This document shows positions 44,445 through 52,052 of a stretch of 64,000 nt of DNA, piece after piece. The stretch lies in assembly GCF_007970185.1 (NCBI RefSeq), contig NZ_CP042431.1, forward strand, positions 6,493,342 through 6,557,341. Reading direction: 5' to 3'. The DNA comes from Pseudobacter ginsenosidimutans. Lineage in GTDB: Bacteria; Bacteroidota; Bacteroidia; Chitinophagales; Chitinophagaceae. The notes below the pieces were generated by a model. It saw only the letters and a program-made list of their open reading frames with translations, was not told the DNA's origin and did no database searches. Each line of letters begins with the position of its first letter. Within the stretch, counting starts at the first letter, position 1. Made by a program: the position numbers and the translations under genes.

Positions 44445-46382
44445 CTAATCTGATTTCCGCGTTTTGATCTCCTGCCTGAGCTGGTTGATCATGGTTTCAA
44501 TATCCATCGCTCCCAGGTCACCTTTACCCTGTCTGCGCACGGATACTTTATTTTCGTTCATCTCTTTCTCTCCTACAACGAACATATACGGAACTTTCAT
44601 CAACTCTGTATCGCGGATCTTCTTACCGATCTTTTCGTTGCGATCATCTACCTCTGCACGAATATCCGCATTTTTCAGAGATTCTAAAAGAGTATTTGCA
44701 TAGGGCATGAACTTGTCGCTGATCGGCAGGATCTTCACCTGCAGCGGCGCCAGCCAGGTGGGGAACTTACCGGCATAATGTTCCAGCAGGAAGCCGATGA
44801 ACCGTTCGTGGGTACCCAAAGGTGCACGGTGGATGATCAGCGGGGTACTGGGTGCATTGTCTGCTCCGGTGTACTCCAGGTTGAAGCGCCTTCCCTGGGC
44901 AAAATCCACCTGGTTGGTGGCCAGGGTGAACTCACGCCCGATAGCGCTCCAGATCTGTACATCAATCTTCGGGCCATAGAAAGCGCCTTCATCAGGAACT
45001 TCCACATAAGGAATATTGCTTTCCTTCAGTACAGAACGTACCATCTCTTCGGTTTCCAGCCAGAGCTCAGGCTCGTTGATGTATTTCTGACCGAGCCTGG
45101 AAGGCTCGTGCAGGCTGAGACGCATCACATATTTATCGATCCCGAAGATCTTGAAATATTTCATATACATATCGTTCACGGCGCGGAACTCAGTGGCGAA
45201 CTGCTCGCGGCTGCAATAGATATGCGCATCGTTCATATGCAGGCAGCGTACGCGCATCAGTCCGAAAAGCTCACCGCTCTGCTCATAGCGGTAGCAGGTT
45301 CCGTATTCAGCGAGACGCAACGGCAAGTCCTTGTAGCTGCGTGGCTCCGCCGCAAAGATCTTGTGGTGGTGCGGACAGTTCATGGACTTCAGATAGTATT
45401 TGGTGCCGTCCAGCTCCATGGGCGGATACATGCTATCCTGGTAATAAGGCAGGTGACCGGAAGTCAGGTACATGCTTTCTTTCGCGATATGTGGCGTTAC
45501 CACACGCTTGTAGCCTGCAGCCTGTTCGGTTTCCTTGGCCAGTTTTTCCAGCTCTTCAATAATAATGGTACCATTAGGCATCCAGAGCGGAAGACCAGGA
45601 CCCACATCATCATCCATGGTGAAGATGCCGAGTTCCTTACCCAGTTTACGATGATCGCGCTTCTTCGCTTCTTCCAGCATTGTCAGGTGTTCATCCAGTT
45701 CTTTCTGGCTGGGGAAAGTGATCCCGTAGATGCGGGTGAGCATCTTATTGTTGGAATCATTTTTCCAGTAGGCGCCGGCAATATTGGTGAGCTTGATGGC
45801 CTTGATAGGGCCGGTGCTGGGAATATGCGGTCCACGGCAGAGATCGGTGAAATTGCCCTGGGTATAGAAAGTGATCTCGCCATCATTGAGATTGCTGATC
45901 AGATCGAGTTTGTACTCATCGCCTTTTTCTGTGAAATAAGAAACGGCTTCTGCTTTGGGCATGGCTTTGCGAACATAATTATTGTTCTGCTTCGCCAGTT
46001 CATTCATTTTCTTTTCCAGCTTTGCCAGGTCTTCTTCTGTAATGGAACGGCCTCCGAGATCGATATCGTAATAAAAACCTCCGTTATCGAGTGCGGGCCC
46101 CACCCAGAATTTGGCGCCGGGGAACATGCTTTCCACGGCTTCCGCCATCAGGTGAGCTGATGAATGCCAGAAGGTCGATTTTCCATCCTTATCATCCCAG
46201 GTGAGCAATTTGACCGTTGCATCTTCATTGATCGGCCTCGTGGCATCCCACACCTGGCCATTCACGCTGGCAGCCAATACTTTTCTGGCCAGCCCTTCAC
46301 TGATTGATTTTGCTATTTCCAGTGCAGTAATTCCTTGTTGATACTCCCGTACTGCTCCATCGGGGAATGTAATCCTGATCAT
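44445..46382 (-). CDS. thrS: Threonyl-tRNA synthetase
   Basis: 645 residues from the ATG at 46382 (MIRITFPDGAVREYQQGIT, start of the TGS domain); the frame extends to a GTG 28 codons upstream but that part is not conserved in character. Editing domain near residues 65-240 (FWHSSAHLMAEAV with the HxxxH pair), class II core with the zinc ligands in KSMNCPHHHKIF, motif 3 APLGTHERFIGFLLEHY, and an anticodon-binding C-terminus. It charges tRNA-Thr in the cytosol. First gene of a thrS-infC unit with a -7 box and an inverted repeat about 107 bp upstream. Confidence 0.97.
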   Translation of the reverse strand: MIRITFPDGAVREYQQGITALEIAKSISEGLARKVLAASVNGQVWDATRPINEDATVKLLTWDDKDGKSTFWHSSAHLMAEAVESMFPGAKFWVGPALDNGGFYYDIDLGGRSITEEDLAKLEKKMNELAKQNNNYVRKAMPKAEAVSYFTEKGDEYKLDLISNLNDGEITFYTQGNFTDLCRGPHIPSTGPIKAIKLTNIAGAYWKNDSNNKMLTRIYGITFPSQKELDEHLTMLEEAKKRDHRKLGKELGIFTMDDDVGPGLPLWMPNGTIIIEELEKLAKETEQAAGYKRVVTPHIAKESMYLTSGHLPYYQDSMYPPMELDGTKYYLKSMNCPHHHKIFAAEPRSYKDLPLRLAEYGTCYRYEQSGELFGLMRVRCLHMNDAHIYCSREQFATEFRAVNDMYMKYFKIFGIDKYVMRLSLHEPSRLGQKYINEPELWLETEEMVRSVLKESNIPYVEVPDEGAFYGPKIDVQIWSAIGREFTLATNQVDFAQGRRFNLEYTGADNAPSTPLIIHRAPLGTHERFIGFLLEHYAGKFPTWLAPLQVKILPISDKFMPYANTLLESLKNADIRAEVDDRNEKIGKKIRDTELMKVPYMFVVGEKEMNENKVSVRRQGKGDLGAMDIETMINQLRQEIKTRKSD

Positions 46383-46483
46383 AATGTTTAACTCCGTGTA
46401 TCTTTTTTTATGAGGCCGATCCCGCGGAATACTGTATCTTGGCGGCTTTGATTTTTCGTAGCCCACCCTTGAACTCTACCGGG

Positions 46484-46513
46484 GTCTGCAAATTTAACTA
46501 AGAATTTGCAGAC
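46484..46513. promoter_or_regulatory. 11-bp inverted repeat over the thrS -7 box
   Basis: GTCTGCAAATT-N8-AATTTGCAGAC is perfect. The left arm overlaps TAAATTTG read on the minus strand (46489-46496), an exact TAnnTTTG. It could be an operator or, if transcribed, a 5' stem. It also lies upstream of the divergent LTGIW-protein gene. Confidence 0.5.
46489..46496 (-). promoter_or_regulatory. -7 box (TAAATTTG) for thrS-infC
   Basis: Exact consensus on the minus strand; gives a leader of about 100 nt before the thrS ATG. It sits in the left arm of the inverted repeat at 46484-46513. Confidence 0.5.
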
Positions 46514-46577
46514 TGCCACTTACGATATTTGTCGTAAACTAAGGTTTTAACTAATTTGCTACAGTGAGGGAACATTC

Positions 46578-47768
46578 ATGAAGCGATTTATATTCTTTCT
46601 TCTGATTGGTATTGGCATTTCAGCATCTGCACAGGACCTGACAGGTATCTGGAGAGGTAATTTCAAAGGTGAGCAGGCCCGCTACCTGGAAGCGCTTGGA
46701 CAGGAAAGCCGTTACAAGATCGAATTACAGGTAGATCAATCCGCCAAAGCATTTTCTGGTGTCACTTACTCTTACCTGACCACCGTCTTTTATGGTAAAG
46801 CTACCTGCCGCGGCACGGTCAATCCCTCCACCGGCAAAGTATTCCTCGAAGAATTGAAAATTGTGGAAGTCCGCATGAGCGGCCGGTCTGATGCCTGCAT
46901 CATGACCTACTTCCTGCAATATTCCAAAATAGGCAATGAAGAATTCCTGGAAGGTTCCTACAGCAGCATGAACACTACCGATTCCACCAGTTGCGGACGT
47001 GGACGGGTTTTCCTGCGAAAAGTACAGACTTCGGACTTTTACAAGGAACCCTTTCTGTTGAAAAAAGAAGCGGAGAAAAAACCGCCAATAGCCAAAGCAG
47101 AACCTGCAAAACCTGCTCCCAAAACAAATCCGGAAACAAAGCCGAATACCGGAACTGCCAAGACCACCACTACAACCACTAAAACTCCAACCGGTACTAA
47201 AACTACCACCACTACTAAAACCACAACCACTGCAAAAAGTTCGGGTACCACAAAAAGTACTACCACTACCAGCAGCACAACTAAAAAGACAGAGCAGCCC
47301 GTGGTAAAGCCTGCTATCCCGCAACCTCTGACCAGCCTGCCTCCACAGCCGAAACTGGACACAATCAAAAAAGTGGATGTGAAGCCACGCCTTACGCTTC
47401 CCACTCCGAAAGTTATTTCCAGCAGGCAGAATGAACTGGTGCAAACCATCACTACGGACGCACGCAAACTGATCATCAGTATCTACGATAACGGCACCAT
47501 CGATAATGATACGATTTCCGTTTACCACAATAAAAAACTCGTGCTTTCCAAAAAACGGTTGACAGATAAGCCACTCACCATCGAGATCGAACTGAGTGAA
47601 GAGGATGACCTGCATGAATTGGTGATGGTGGCCGAAAATCTTGGTGAATACCCGCCGAATACATCACTGATGGTGGTGAATGCCGGCAAAAAGTATTACG
47701 AAGTGCGTATTACATCCACGGAACAAAAGAATGCCGTGGTGGTATTCAAATACGAGAAACCGAAATAA
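46578..47768 (+). CDS. Secreted LTGIW-type protein with long Thr/Lys/Pro-rich linker (paralogue 1)
   Basis: 396 residues. A signal peptide (MKRFIFFLLIGIGISASAQ) precedes an N-domain (about 20-155) that opens DLTGIWRGNFKGE and reads like a lipocalin-type barrel with a few Cys (ATCRG, DACIM, TSCGRG). Residues about 160-275 are a low-complexity linker of Lys, Pro and mostly Thr. The C-domain (about 285-396) has LIISIYDNGTIDNDTISVYH, LSKKRLTDKPLTIEI and NLGEYPPNTSLMVV. It is paralogous to the next gene in both domains but not in the linker. Function is unknown; the linker looks like a cell-wall or glycosylated spacer. Confidence 0.85.
   Translation: MKRFIFFLLIGIGISASAQDLTGIWRGNFKGEQARYLEALGQESRYKIELQVDQSAKAFSGVTYSYLTTVFYGKATCRGTVNPSTGKVFLEELKIVEVRMSGRSDACIMTYFLQYSKIGNEEFLEGSYSSMNTTDSTSCGRGRVFLRKVQTSDFYKEPFLLKKEAEKKPPIAKAEPAKPAPKTNPETKPNTGTAKTTTTTTKTPTGTKTTTTTKTTTTAKSSGTTKSTTTTSSTTKKTEQPVVKPAIPQPLTSLPPQPKLDTIKKVDVKPRLTLPTPKVISSRQNELVQTITTDARKLIISIYDNGTIDNDTISVYHNKKLVLSKKRLTDKPLTIEIELSEEDDLHELVMVAENLGEYPPNTSLMVVNAGKKYYEVRITSTEQKNAVVVFKYEKPK
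47155..47290. repeat. Low-complexity ACN-rich tract coding for the Thr-rich linker
   Basis: Dominated by ACC, ACT and ACA triplets with AAA interspersed, giving poly-Thr stretches such as TTTTTTK and TTTTTKTTTT. Prone to slippage in units of three, so linker length may vary between strains. Confidence 0.85.
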
Positions 47769-47788
47769 GAGCAGAGTGCCCGACCTCG

Positions 47789-47805
47789 CTCGCCTTCGGC
47801 GAGCA
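47789..47805. repeat. Short GC hairpin between the two LTGIW genes
   Basis: GCTCGCC-TTC-GGCGAGC, 7-bp stem with a 3-nt loop, 20 bp after the first stop. There is no T tract, so a terminator role is uncertain. Confidence 0.5.
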
Positions 47806-47862
47806 AATTCAAGCCACTCGCGGGTGCGCGAACAACTGGCCACACGCTGATTACCGCTTACA

Positions 47863-47870
47863 TAAATTTG
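47863..47870 (+). promoter_or_regulatory. -7 box (TAAATTTG) for the second LTGIW gene
   Basis: Exact consensus ending 31 bp before the ATG at 47902. It suggests paralogue 2 has its own promoter. It is the same octamer as the thrS box. Confidence 0.55.
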
Positions 47871-47901
47871 ATGGCGGATTTCAAAGAGATGTTGGATATT
47901 A

Positions 47902-48762
47902 ATGGAAATACTCCTGATGCGGGCTGTTTTCTTTTTATCACTGGCACTCCTCGCCCAACTGGCAATGGCCCAGAACCTTACCGGCATCTGGCGCGGCAAA
48001 CGTACACAGGGCGCACAGGGATGTTTCCCGGAATATGGCCTCGAACTGCATATCTACTACAGCAATGAGCAACTGATCATGGGCAATGCCTACAGTTATG
48101 TGAGCAGGGAACAATTCACCAAAACCATTTTCAAAGGCAGATACAATGCACAAACGAAAAGACTGGTGCTGATCGAAAGCAGTGTGCTCAGCTACAATGT
48201 ACCGCCACAATGCATTCCCTGCATCAAGACCTATCAGCTGAGTTTTGCGAAACAGGGCGCAGAAGAACTGCTCACCGGGCAATGGAGCGGCCACGAAATG
48301 GGCAATAACAATGCCTGCGTGCCAGGCAATATCGATCTTCACCGTGAAGCACAACCGATCTTTCCGGTTACCATCCAGCAGAACGACAGCCTCGCCAGGC
48401 TGCAGCAACAACTCACACTGCAACAAAGGGAAAAAGAGCTGGTGCAAACACTCAAGGTAGATACATCTCTGATCCGCATCGATCTGTACGACAATGCAGA
48501 AATAGATGACGATACCGTTAGCATCTTCCTCAATGGCGCCTTGATATTACACAAGAAAAGATTGACCGACCGGCCGCTCACCCTGCACATCAATGCTATG
48601 CCCAATACGGATTACGAGCTGATGATGTATGCAGAAAACCTCGGCCGCATCCCTCCCAATACTTCACTGATGATCGTAACAGCAGGAAGAAGGAAATATG
48701 AGATAAGGATCTCATCCAGCGAAACCAAAAGTGCAGTGGTGAAGTTCAGGTATAACCTGTAA
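47902..48762 (+). CDS. Secreted LTGIW-type protein without linker (paralogue 2)
   Basis: 286 residues (an ATG at 47917, MRAVFFLSLALLAQLAMAQ, gives a cleaner signal peptide and is an equally good start). The N-domain opens NLTGIWRGKRTQ and has a CxxC pair (QCIPCIKTYQL); the C-domain has IRIDLYDNAEIDDDTVSIFL, LHKKRLTDRPLTLHI and NLGRIPPNTSLMIV, each matching paralogue 1 almost position by position. A short Gln-rich coiled-coil (about 165-185) takes the place of the Thr linker. No known function; the two likely arose by duplication with linker gain or loss. Confidence 0.85.
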   Translation: MEILLMRAVFFLSLALLAQLAMAQNLTGIWRGKRTQGAQGCFPEYGLELHIYYSNEQLIMGNAYSYVSREQFTKTIFKGRYNAQTKRLVLIESSVLSYNVPPQCIPCIKTYQLSFAKQGAEELLTGQWSGHEMGNNNACVPGNIDLHREAQPIFPVTIQQNDSLARLQQQLTLQQREKELVQTLKVDTSLIRIDLYDNAEIDDDTVSIFLNGALILHKKRLTDRPLTLHINAMPNTDYELMMYAENLGRIPPNTSLMIVTAGRRKYEIRISSSETKSAVVKFRYNL

Positions 48763-48763
48763 C

Positions 48764-48952
48764 TCAGCAGGTATATGGAGAGAAAACAGTTCTTTCCAGG
48801 AAATAGTCTTCAAAACGTTCAATCGCTACTGCGATCCGGAAAAAAGAGGAGCGGTCTGCTTCCGTCAACTTATCTTCTCCCCTTCGCATCATTTCATTGA
48901 TCGTTTCCAAAGCAGCATCATATTCGGCTTTCGATTGAATCACAAATTCCAT
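48764..48952 (-). CDS. Small protein resembling the N-terminal part of HigA-type antitoxins
   Basis: 62 residues from the ATG at 48952 (MEFVIQSKAEYDAALETINE). The pattern KAEYDAALxxIxxMM, then a stretch ending AIERFEDYFLE, recalls the helix in front of the HTH in HigA-family antitoxins (EYEAALxxIEELM...LATLIEAYEDEHY). The HTH itself is absent: the frame ends in SPYTC one base from the convergent stop of the LTGIW gene. Either a truncated antitoxin remnant or an unrelated small protein; no toxin gene is adjacent. Confidence 0.5.
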   Translation of the reverse strand: MEFVIQSKAEYDAALETINEMMRRGEDKLTEADRSSFFRIAVAIERFEDYFLERTVFSPYTC

Positions 48953-49019
48953 AGGCAAGCGTTTACATACTATAGAAACAACAAGATGCAACGACTGTAC
49001 TAGTGCCTTTTGAAAAAAA

Positions 49020-51368
49020 TCAGAATTTGAAATTCCAGGTAACGGCGGGAATGATAGGAAACAGTGAGACCTGTTTGGGCTGGATGCTCAGCTCGCCACT
49101 GTAGGCGCTGCCTTCCTGGTCGAAATAAATGAAATAGGGATTGAGCCTGCTATACACATTATAGATACTGAATACCCAGTTCTGCTCCCATTTCTGTCCG
49201 GCTTTCTTTTTTGGGGTGAGCGTAGCCGAGAGATCGAGGCGATGATAGGCCGGCAACCTGTAAGTATTTAATTTTCCATATTCCTGGGTGAGCACACCAC
49301 TCACTACATAAAATCTTTCCGGCAAAGTAGTGGCATTGCCGGTACCATAAACGAACACACCTGAAAGTTTCCACCTGGGATTCACCTGGTACATGCCCAC
49401 CGCGGACAGATCATGCCTCCGATCGTATTTGGCGGGATATTTTTCTCCATCATTCAGACCGGGGAACTGCCGCCAGGTGTAACTGAGCGTATAACCCAGC
49501 CAACCGGTGAACCTGCCCCTCGTTTTGTTGAAAAAGAATTCCGATCCATAACTCCATCCCTTTCCGAAAACGAATTCACTTTCAGGATCTTTCAGGCTCG
49601 GCGTATATCCCTCACCGTATTCGATCTGGTTTTCCATTTTTTTATAATAGAGCTCCACGGAAGTCTCGAACATATTATTGTTGAAATTGCGGAACAATCC
49701 AACGGCATATTGCCAGCTGATCTGCGGCCGCACGCGATATGTGCTGGGCACCCAGAGATCGGTGGGCAGCGTTGAACCGGCATTGCTGACGAGATGTATA
49801 TATTGAAGGTTCCTGCCGGCGGAAGCCTTGATACTTGTAGACTCATCGATGGTATATCGAAGGGTTAGCCGGGGCTCCGGGCCACCGTATGTTTTTACAG
49901 TTTTCCCTTTACCAAAAACAGTACTGTCGAGTTTGTTGCCATCCTCATCGGTTTCAAATATTTTGTAGGGCCCTGTTTGTGTGAAGCTGCTGAAACGCAG
50001 TCCGGCACTGGCCTGCAGGCGATCACTGATAGTCCAGTCGTCCTGTACATAAACGCCTGTTTCAATTGCGTATTTCGGGCTTTCGTTATTGGGTGCAAGT
50101 ACAGTATCGCCCTGGTTGCCGGTGAGGATATTGGGTGTAAAGCGATGCCTGGTGTACATGAATCCCATCTTCATTTTGTGTGAAGGCGAAGGATAGAAAT
50201 CGAGATCGAATTTGCCGGTGAGATCACGGATCCCGGAGCTCAGGTTCAGGGCGAAATCATTCTGTGTGGCGCCGAAGGCAAATTTGTAATCGTTGTACAT
50301 GAGGGTTGTGTTGGCGAATAGTTTCCGGTTGAACACATGGTTCCATCGGAGTGTGGCAGTGGAATTACCCCAGGGAATATTGGCGCTGAACGCGCGTTGC
50401 GCGCTTTTGAAATCGAATACATCCCTTCCGAAATAACCGCTGAGATAAAGCCGATCCTTATCCGAAAACTTATAGTTTGCCTTCATGTTCAGGTCGTAGA
50501 AATAATATCCTGATCCATGATAGTTGCTGCTCTTTTTGATGAAGGGTTTCACCAGCATATCTACATAAGTCCGTCGGGCAGAGATGATGAAACTCGCTTT
50601 ATCTTTTTTCAATGGTCCCTGCACGCTCAGCCTGGAAGCTATGGCGCCGATACCTCCTTCCACTTCCCATCTTTTCATGTTTCCTTCCTTCATCGCAATA
50701 TCCAGTACGGAGCTGAGCCTGCCTCCGTATTGCGCAGGCATACCGCCTTTGATCAGCGAAATATTTTTGATGGCATCACTGTTGAAAATGGAAAAGAAAC
50801 CGAAGAGATGACCTGTATTGTATACGATGGCATCATCCAGGAGAATGAGATTCTGATCAGGTCCGCCGCCGCGCACATACATGCCGGTATTTCCTTCACC
50901 TGCATTGCGTACGCCGGGTAGCAGTTGAAGTGTTTTGAGCAGGTCCACTTCGCCGAGCAGCACAGGCACTGCTTTCACCTGTTGCATGCTGAGATCGATC
51001 TTGCCCATCTGGGCATTCATCACATTCCCGTCTTTCTTTTTAGAACTGACGATCACTTCCTGCAATGTGCCGCGCGGCAACAGTTGAAAATGCTGACGGA
51101 TATTTTTATCCAGCCTGATGTTCAGCTGCTGCAACTGGTAGCCTGCAAAAGAAACGAGTATCGAATAATTCCCTGCCGGTAGCGTGAGGGAATAAAATCC
51201 GTATTGATTACTGGAGACCGAGCCATCGTCCTGCACCTGAACAGTAGCTCCGATCAGGGATTCACCCGACAGGGAATCTCTCACAAATCCGCTCAACGTA
51301 AATTTTGTTTGCGTTGAAGCTGCCAGTGAGGTGATCAGAGCATATACCAGGAGCAGGGCTGATTTCAC
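49020..51368 (-). CDS. TonB-dependent receptor with carboxypeptidase-like domain, partner of DUF3347 protein
   Basis: 782 residues, signal peptide MKSALLLVYALITSLAASTQ. CarboxypepD_reg-like domain about residues 22-100 (LSGFVRDSLSGESLIGATV), plug with NTGMYVRGGGPDQNLILLDD and GGMPAQYGGRLSSVLDIAMK, then the beta-barrel ending in PAVTWNFKF. The plug sequence is of the compact FecA/CirA-like kind rather than SusC. It starts 3 bp after the DUF3347 gene, so the two are co-transcribed. Uptake of a metal complex is a reasonable guess from that partner, not shown by the receptor itself. Confidence 0.92.
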   Translation of the reverse strand: MKSALLLVYALITSLAASTQTKFTLSGFVRDSLSGESLIGATVQVQDDGSVSSNQYGFYSLTLPAGNYSILVSFAGYQLQQLNIRLDKNIRQHFQLLPRGTLQEVIVSSKKKDGNVMNAQMGKIDLSMQQVKAVPVLLGEVDLLKTLQLLPGVRNAGEGNTGMYVRGGGPDQNLILLDDAIVYNTGHLFGFFSIFNSDAIKNISLIKGGMPAQYGGRLSSVLDIAMKEGNMKRWEVEGGIGAIASRLSVQGPLKKDKASFIISARRTYVDMLVKPFIKKSSNYHGSGYYFYDLNMKANYKFSDKDRLYLSGYFGRDVFDFKSAQRAFSANIPWGNSTATLRWNHVFNRKLFANTTLMYNDYKFAFGATQNDFALNLSSGIRDLTGKFDLDFYPSPSHKMKMGFMYTRHRFTPNILTGNQGDTVLAPNNESPKYAIETGVYVQDDWTISDRLQASAGLRFSSFTQTGPYKIFETDEDGNKLDSTVFGKGKTVKTYGGPEPRLTLRYTIDESTSIKASAGRNLQYIHLVSNAGSTLPTDLWVPSTYRVRPQISWQYAVGLFRNFNNNMFETSVELYYKKMENQIEYGEGYTPSLKDPESEFVFGKGWSYGSEFFFNKTRGRFTGWLGYTLSYTWRQFPGLNDGEKYPAKYDRRHDLSAVGMYQVNPRWKLSGVFVYGTGNATTLPERFYVVSGVLTQEYGKLNTYRLPAYHRLDLSATLTPKKKAGQKWEQNWVFSIYNVYSRLNPYFIYFDQEGSAYSGELSIQPKQVSLFPIIPAVTWNFKF

Positions 51369-51371
51369 ATA

Positions 51372-51968
51372 TTATTGTTGGGTAAAGTCCAGCTGACCTT
51401 CCACAGTTCCGCAGGTGAGCATCTTGTCGCCGAAATAAGGATTGCGAACGGTGGAATCCTGGTTGATCCAGTAAGCGCCTGTATTGTTGAAAGCCATGGG
51501 GCAATGGATCCAGTAGATCTTTTGTTCATTGTAGCGAACGGTCTGGAAGAGCACATAGAGTGCATCTGTGATCATTTTGAATTCCTGGCGCTTGGCTTCG
51601 ATGGTTTTCTCTCCTGCCAGTCCTTTTGCAGATCCGTTGATGGTGCCGGCATATTCCTCCGCCGTGAGTTTGAGTACACCCATCGTATCGGCCCTGATCT
51701 CATCGATCTTCAGACTGTCGGCAGCGGTTGCCAGTTCCAGTGCAGCCGCGGAAGCTTTGGCGGTATCGCTGGCCACCAGCGCATCTTTCAGCTTGAAATA
51801 GGTATTGAGCATCACACCGAAGGAGCTGTTGAAGGCGTCGGTATTTTCAGCCTTCGTAAGCGGCTTTTGCTTCTCTTCGGGCTTGTTTTCTTTCTTACCG
51901 CCCCAGATCATCCATCCGGCAATGCCGAGGATCACCAGAACCAGGATTAAGAGTACACCTTTTTTCAT
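51372..51968 (-). CDS. DUF3347 domain membrane-anchored protein with possible metal site
   Basis: 198 residues. An N-terminal anchor (MKKGVLLILVLVILGIAGWM) and charged spacer, then a helical domain, ending with IHCPMAFNNTGAYWIN and NPYFGDKMLTCGTVEG. The CPM...FGDKMLTCG pattern is the hallmark of DUF3347, which is often found with heavy-metal efflux proteins; the His, Cys and Met residues could bind copper or a similar ion. Expected location is the periplasmic face of the inner membrane. First gene of a two-gene operon with the TonB receptor; a -7 box lies 16 bp before its ATG. Confidence 0.83.
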   Translation of the reverse strand: MKKGVLLILVLVILGIAGWMIWGGKKENKPEEKQKPLTKAENTDAFNSSFGVMLNTYFKLKDALVASDTAKASAAALELATAADSLKIDEIRADTMGVLKLTAEEYAGTINGSAKGLAGEKTIEAKRQEFKMITDALYVLFQTVRYNEQKIYWIHCPMAFNNTGAYWINQDSTVRNPYFGDKMLTCGTVEGQLDFTQQ

Positions 51969-51984
51969 CAGAATAAAAATTTCT

Positions 51985-51992
51985 CAAAGGTA
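51985..51992 (-). promoter_or_regulatory. -7 box (TACCTTTG) for the DUF3347-TonB receptor operon
   Basis: Exact consensus on the minus strand, 16 bp before the ATG at 51968. Its upstream end overlaps the palindrome at 51990-52009. Confidence 0.65.
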
Positions 51993-52009
51993 ACATTTCT
52001 GAATGTTAC
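51990..52009. promoter_or_regulatory. Palindrome between divergent promoters, candidate operator
   Basis: GTAACATT-TCTG-AATGTTAC, 8-bp perfect arms. It touches the -7 box of the DUF3347 operon and lies 13 bp upstream of the -7 box of the ABC-F gene, where a bound repressor could affect both. No regulator gene is adjacent. Confidence 0.5.
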
Positions 52010-52022
52010 GGCATGATTGTGT

Positions 52023-52030
52023 TACTTTTG
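52023..52030 (+). promoter_or_regulatory. -7 box (TACTTTTG) for the ABC-F gene
   Basis: Exact TAnnTTTG. Because it lies downstream of the first in-frame candidate start at 52017, it places the real start at 52053 with a 22-bp gap. Confidence 0.65.
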
Positions 52031-52052
52031 CGGCGTAAAAAGCAACATCTTT

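Noticed and set aside
44778-46160. 460-codon open frame opposite thrS
   Set aside because: Antisense shadow produced by codon bias of thrS; no family motif or signal.
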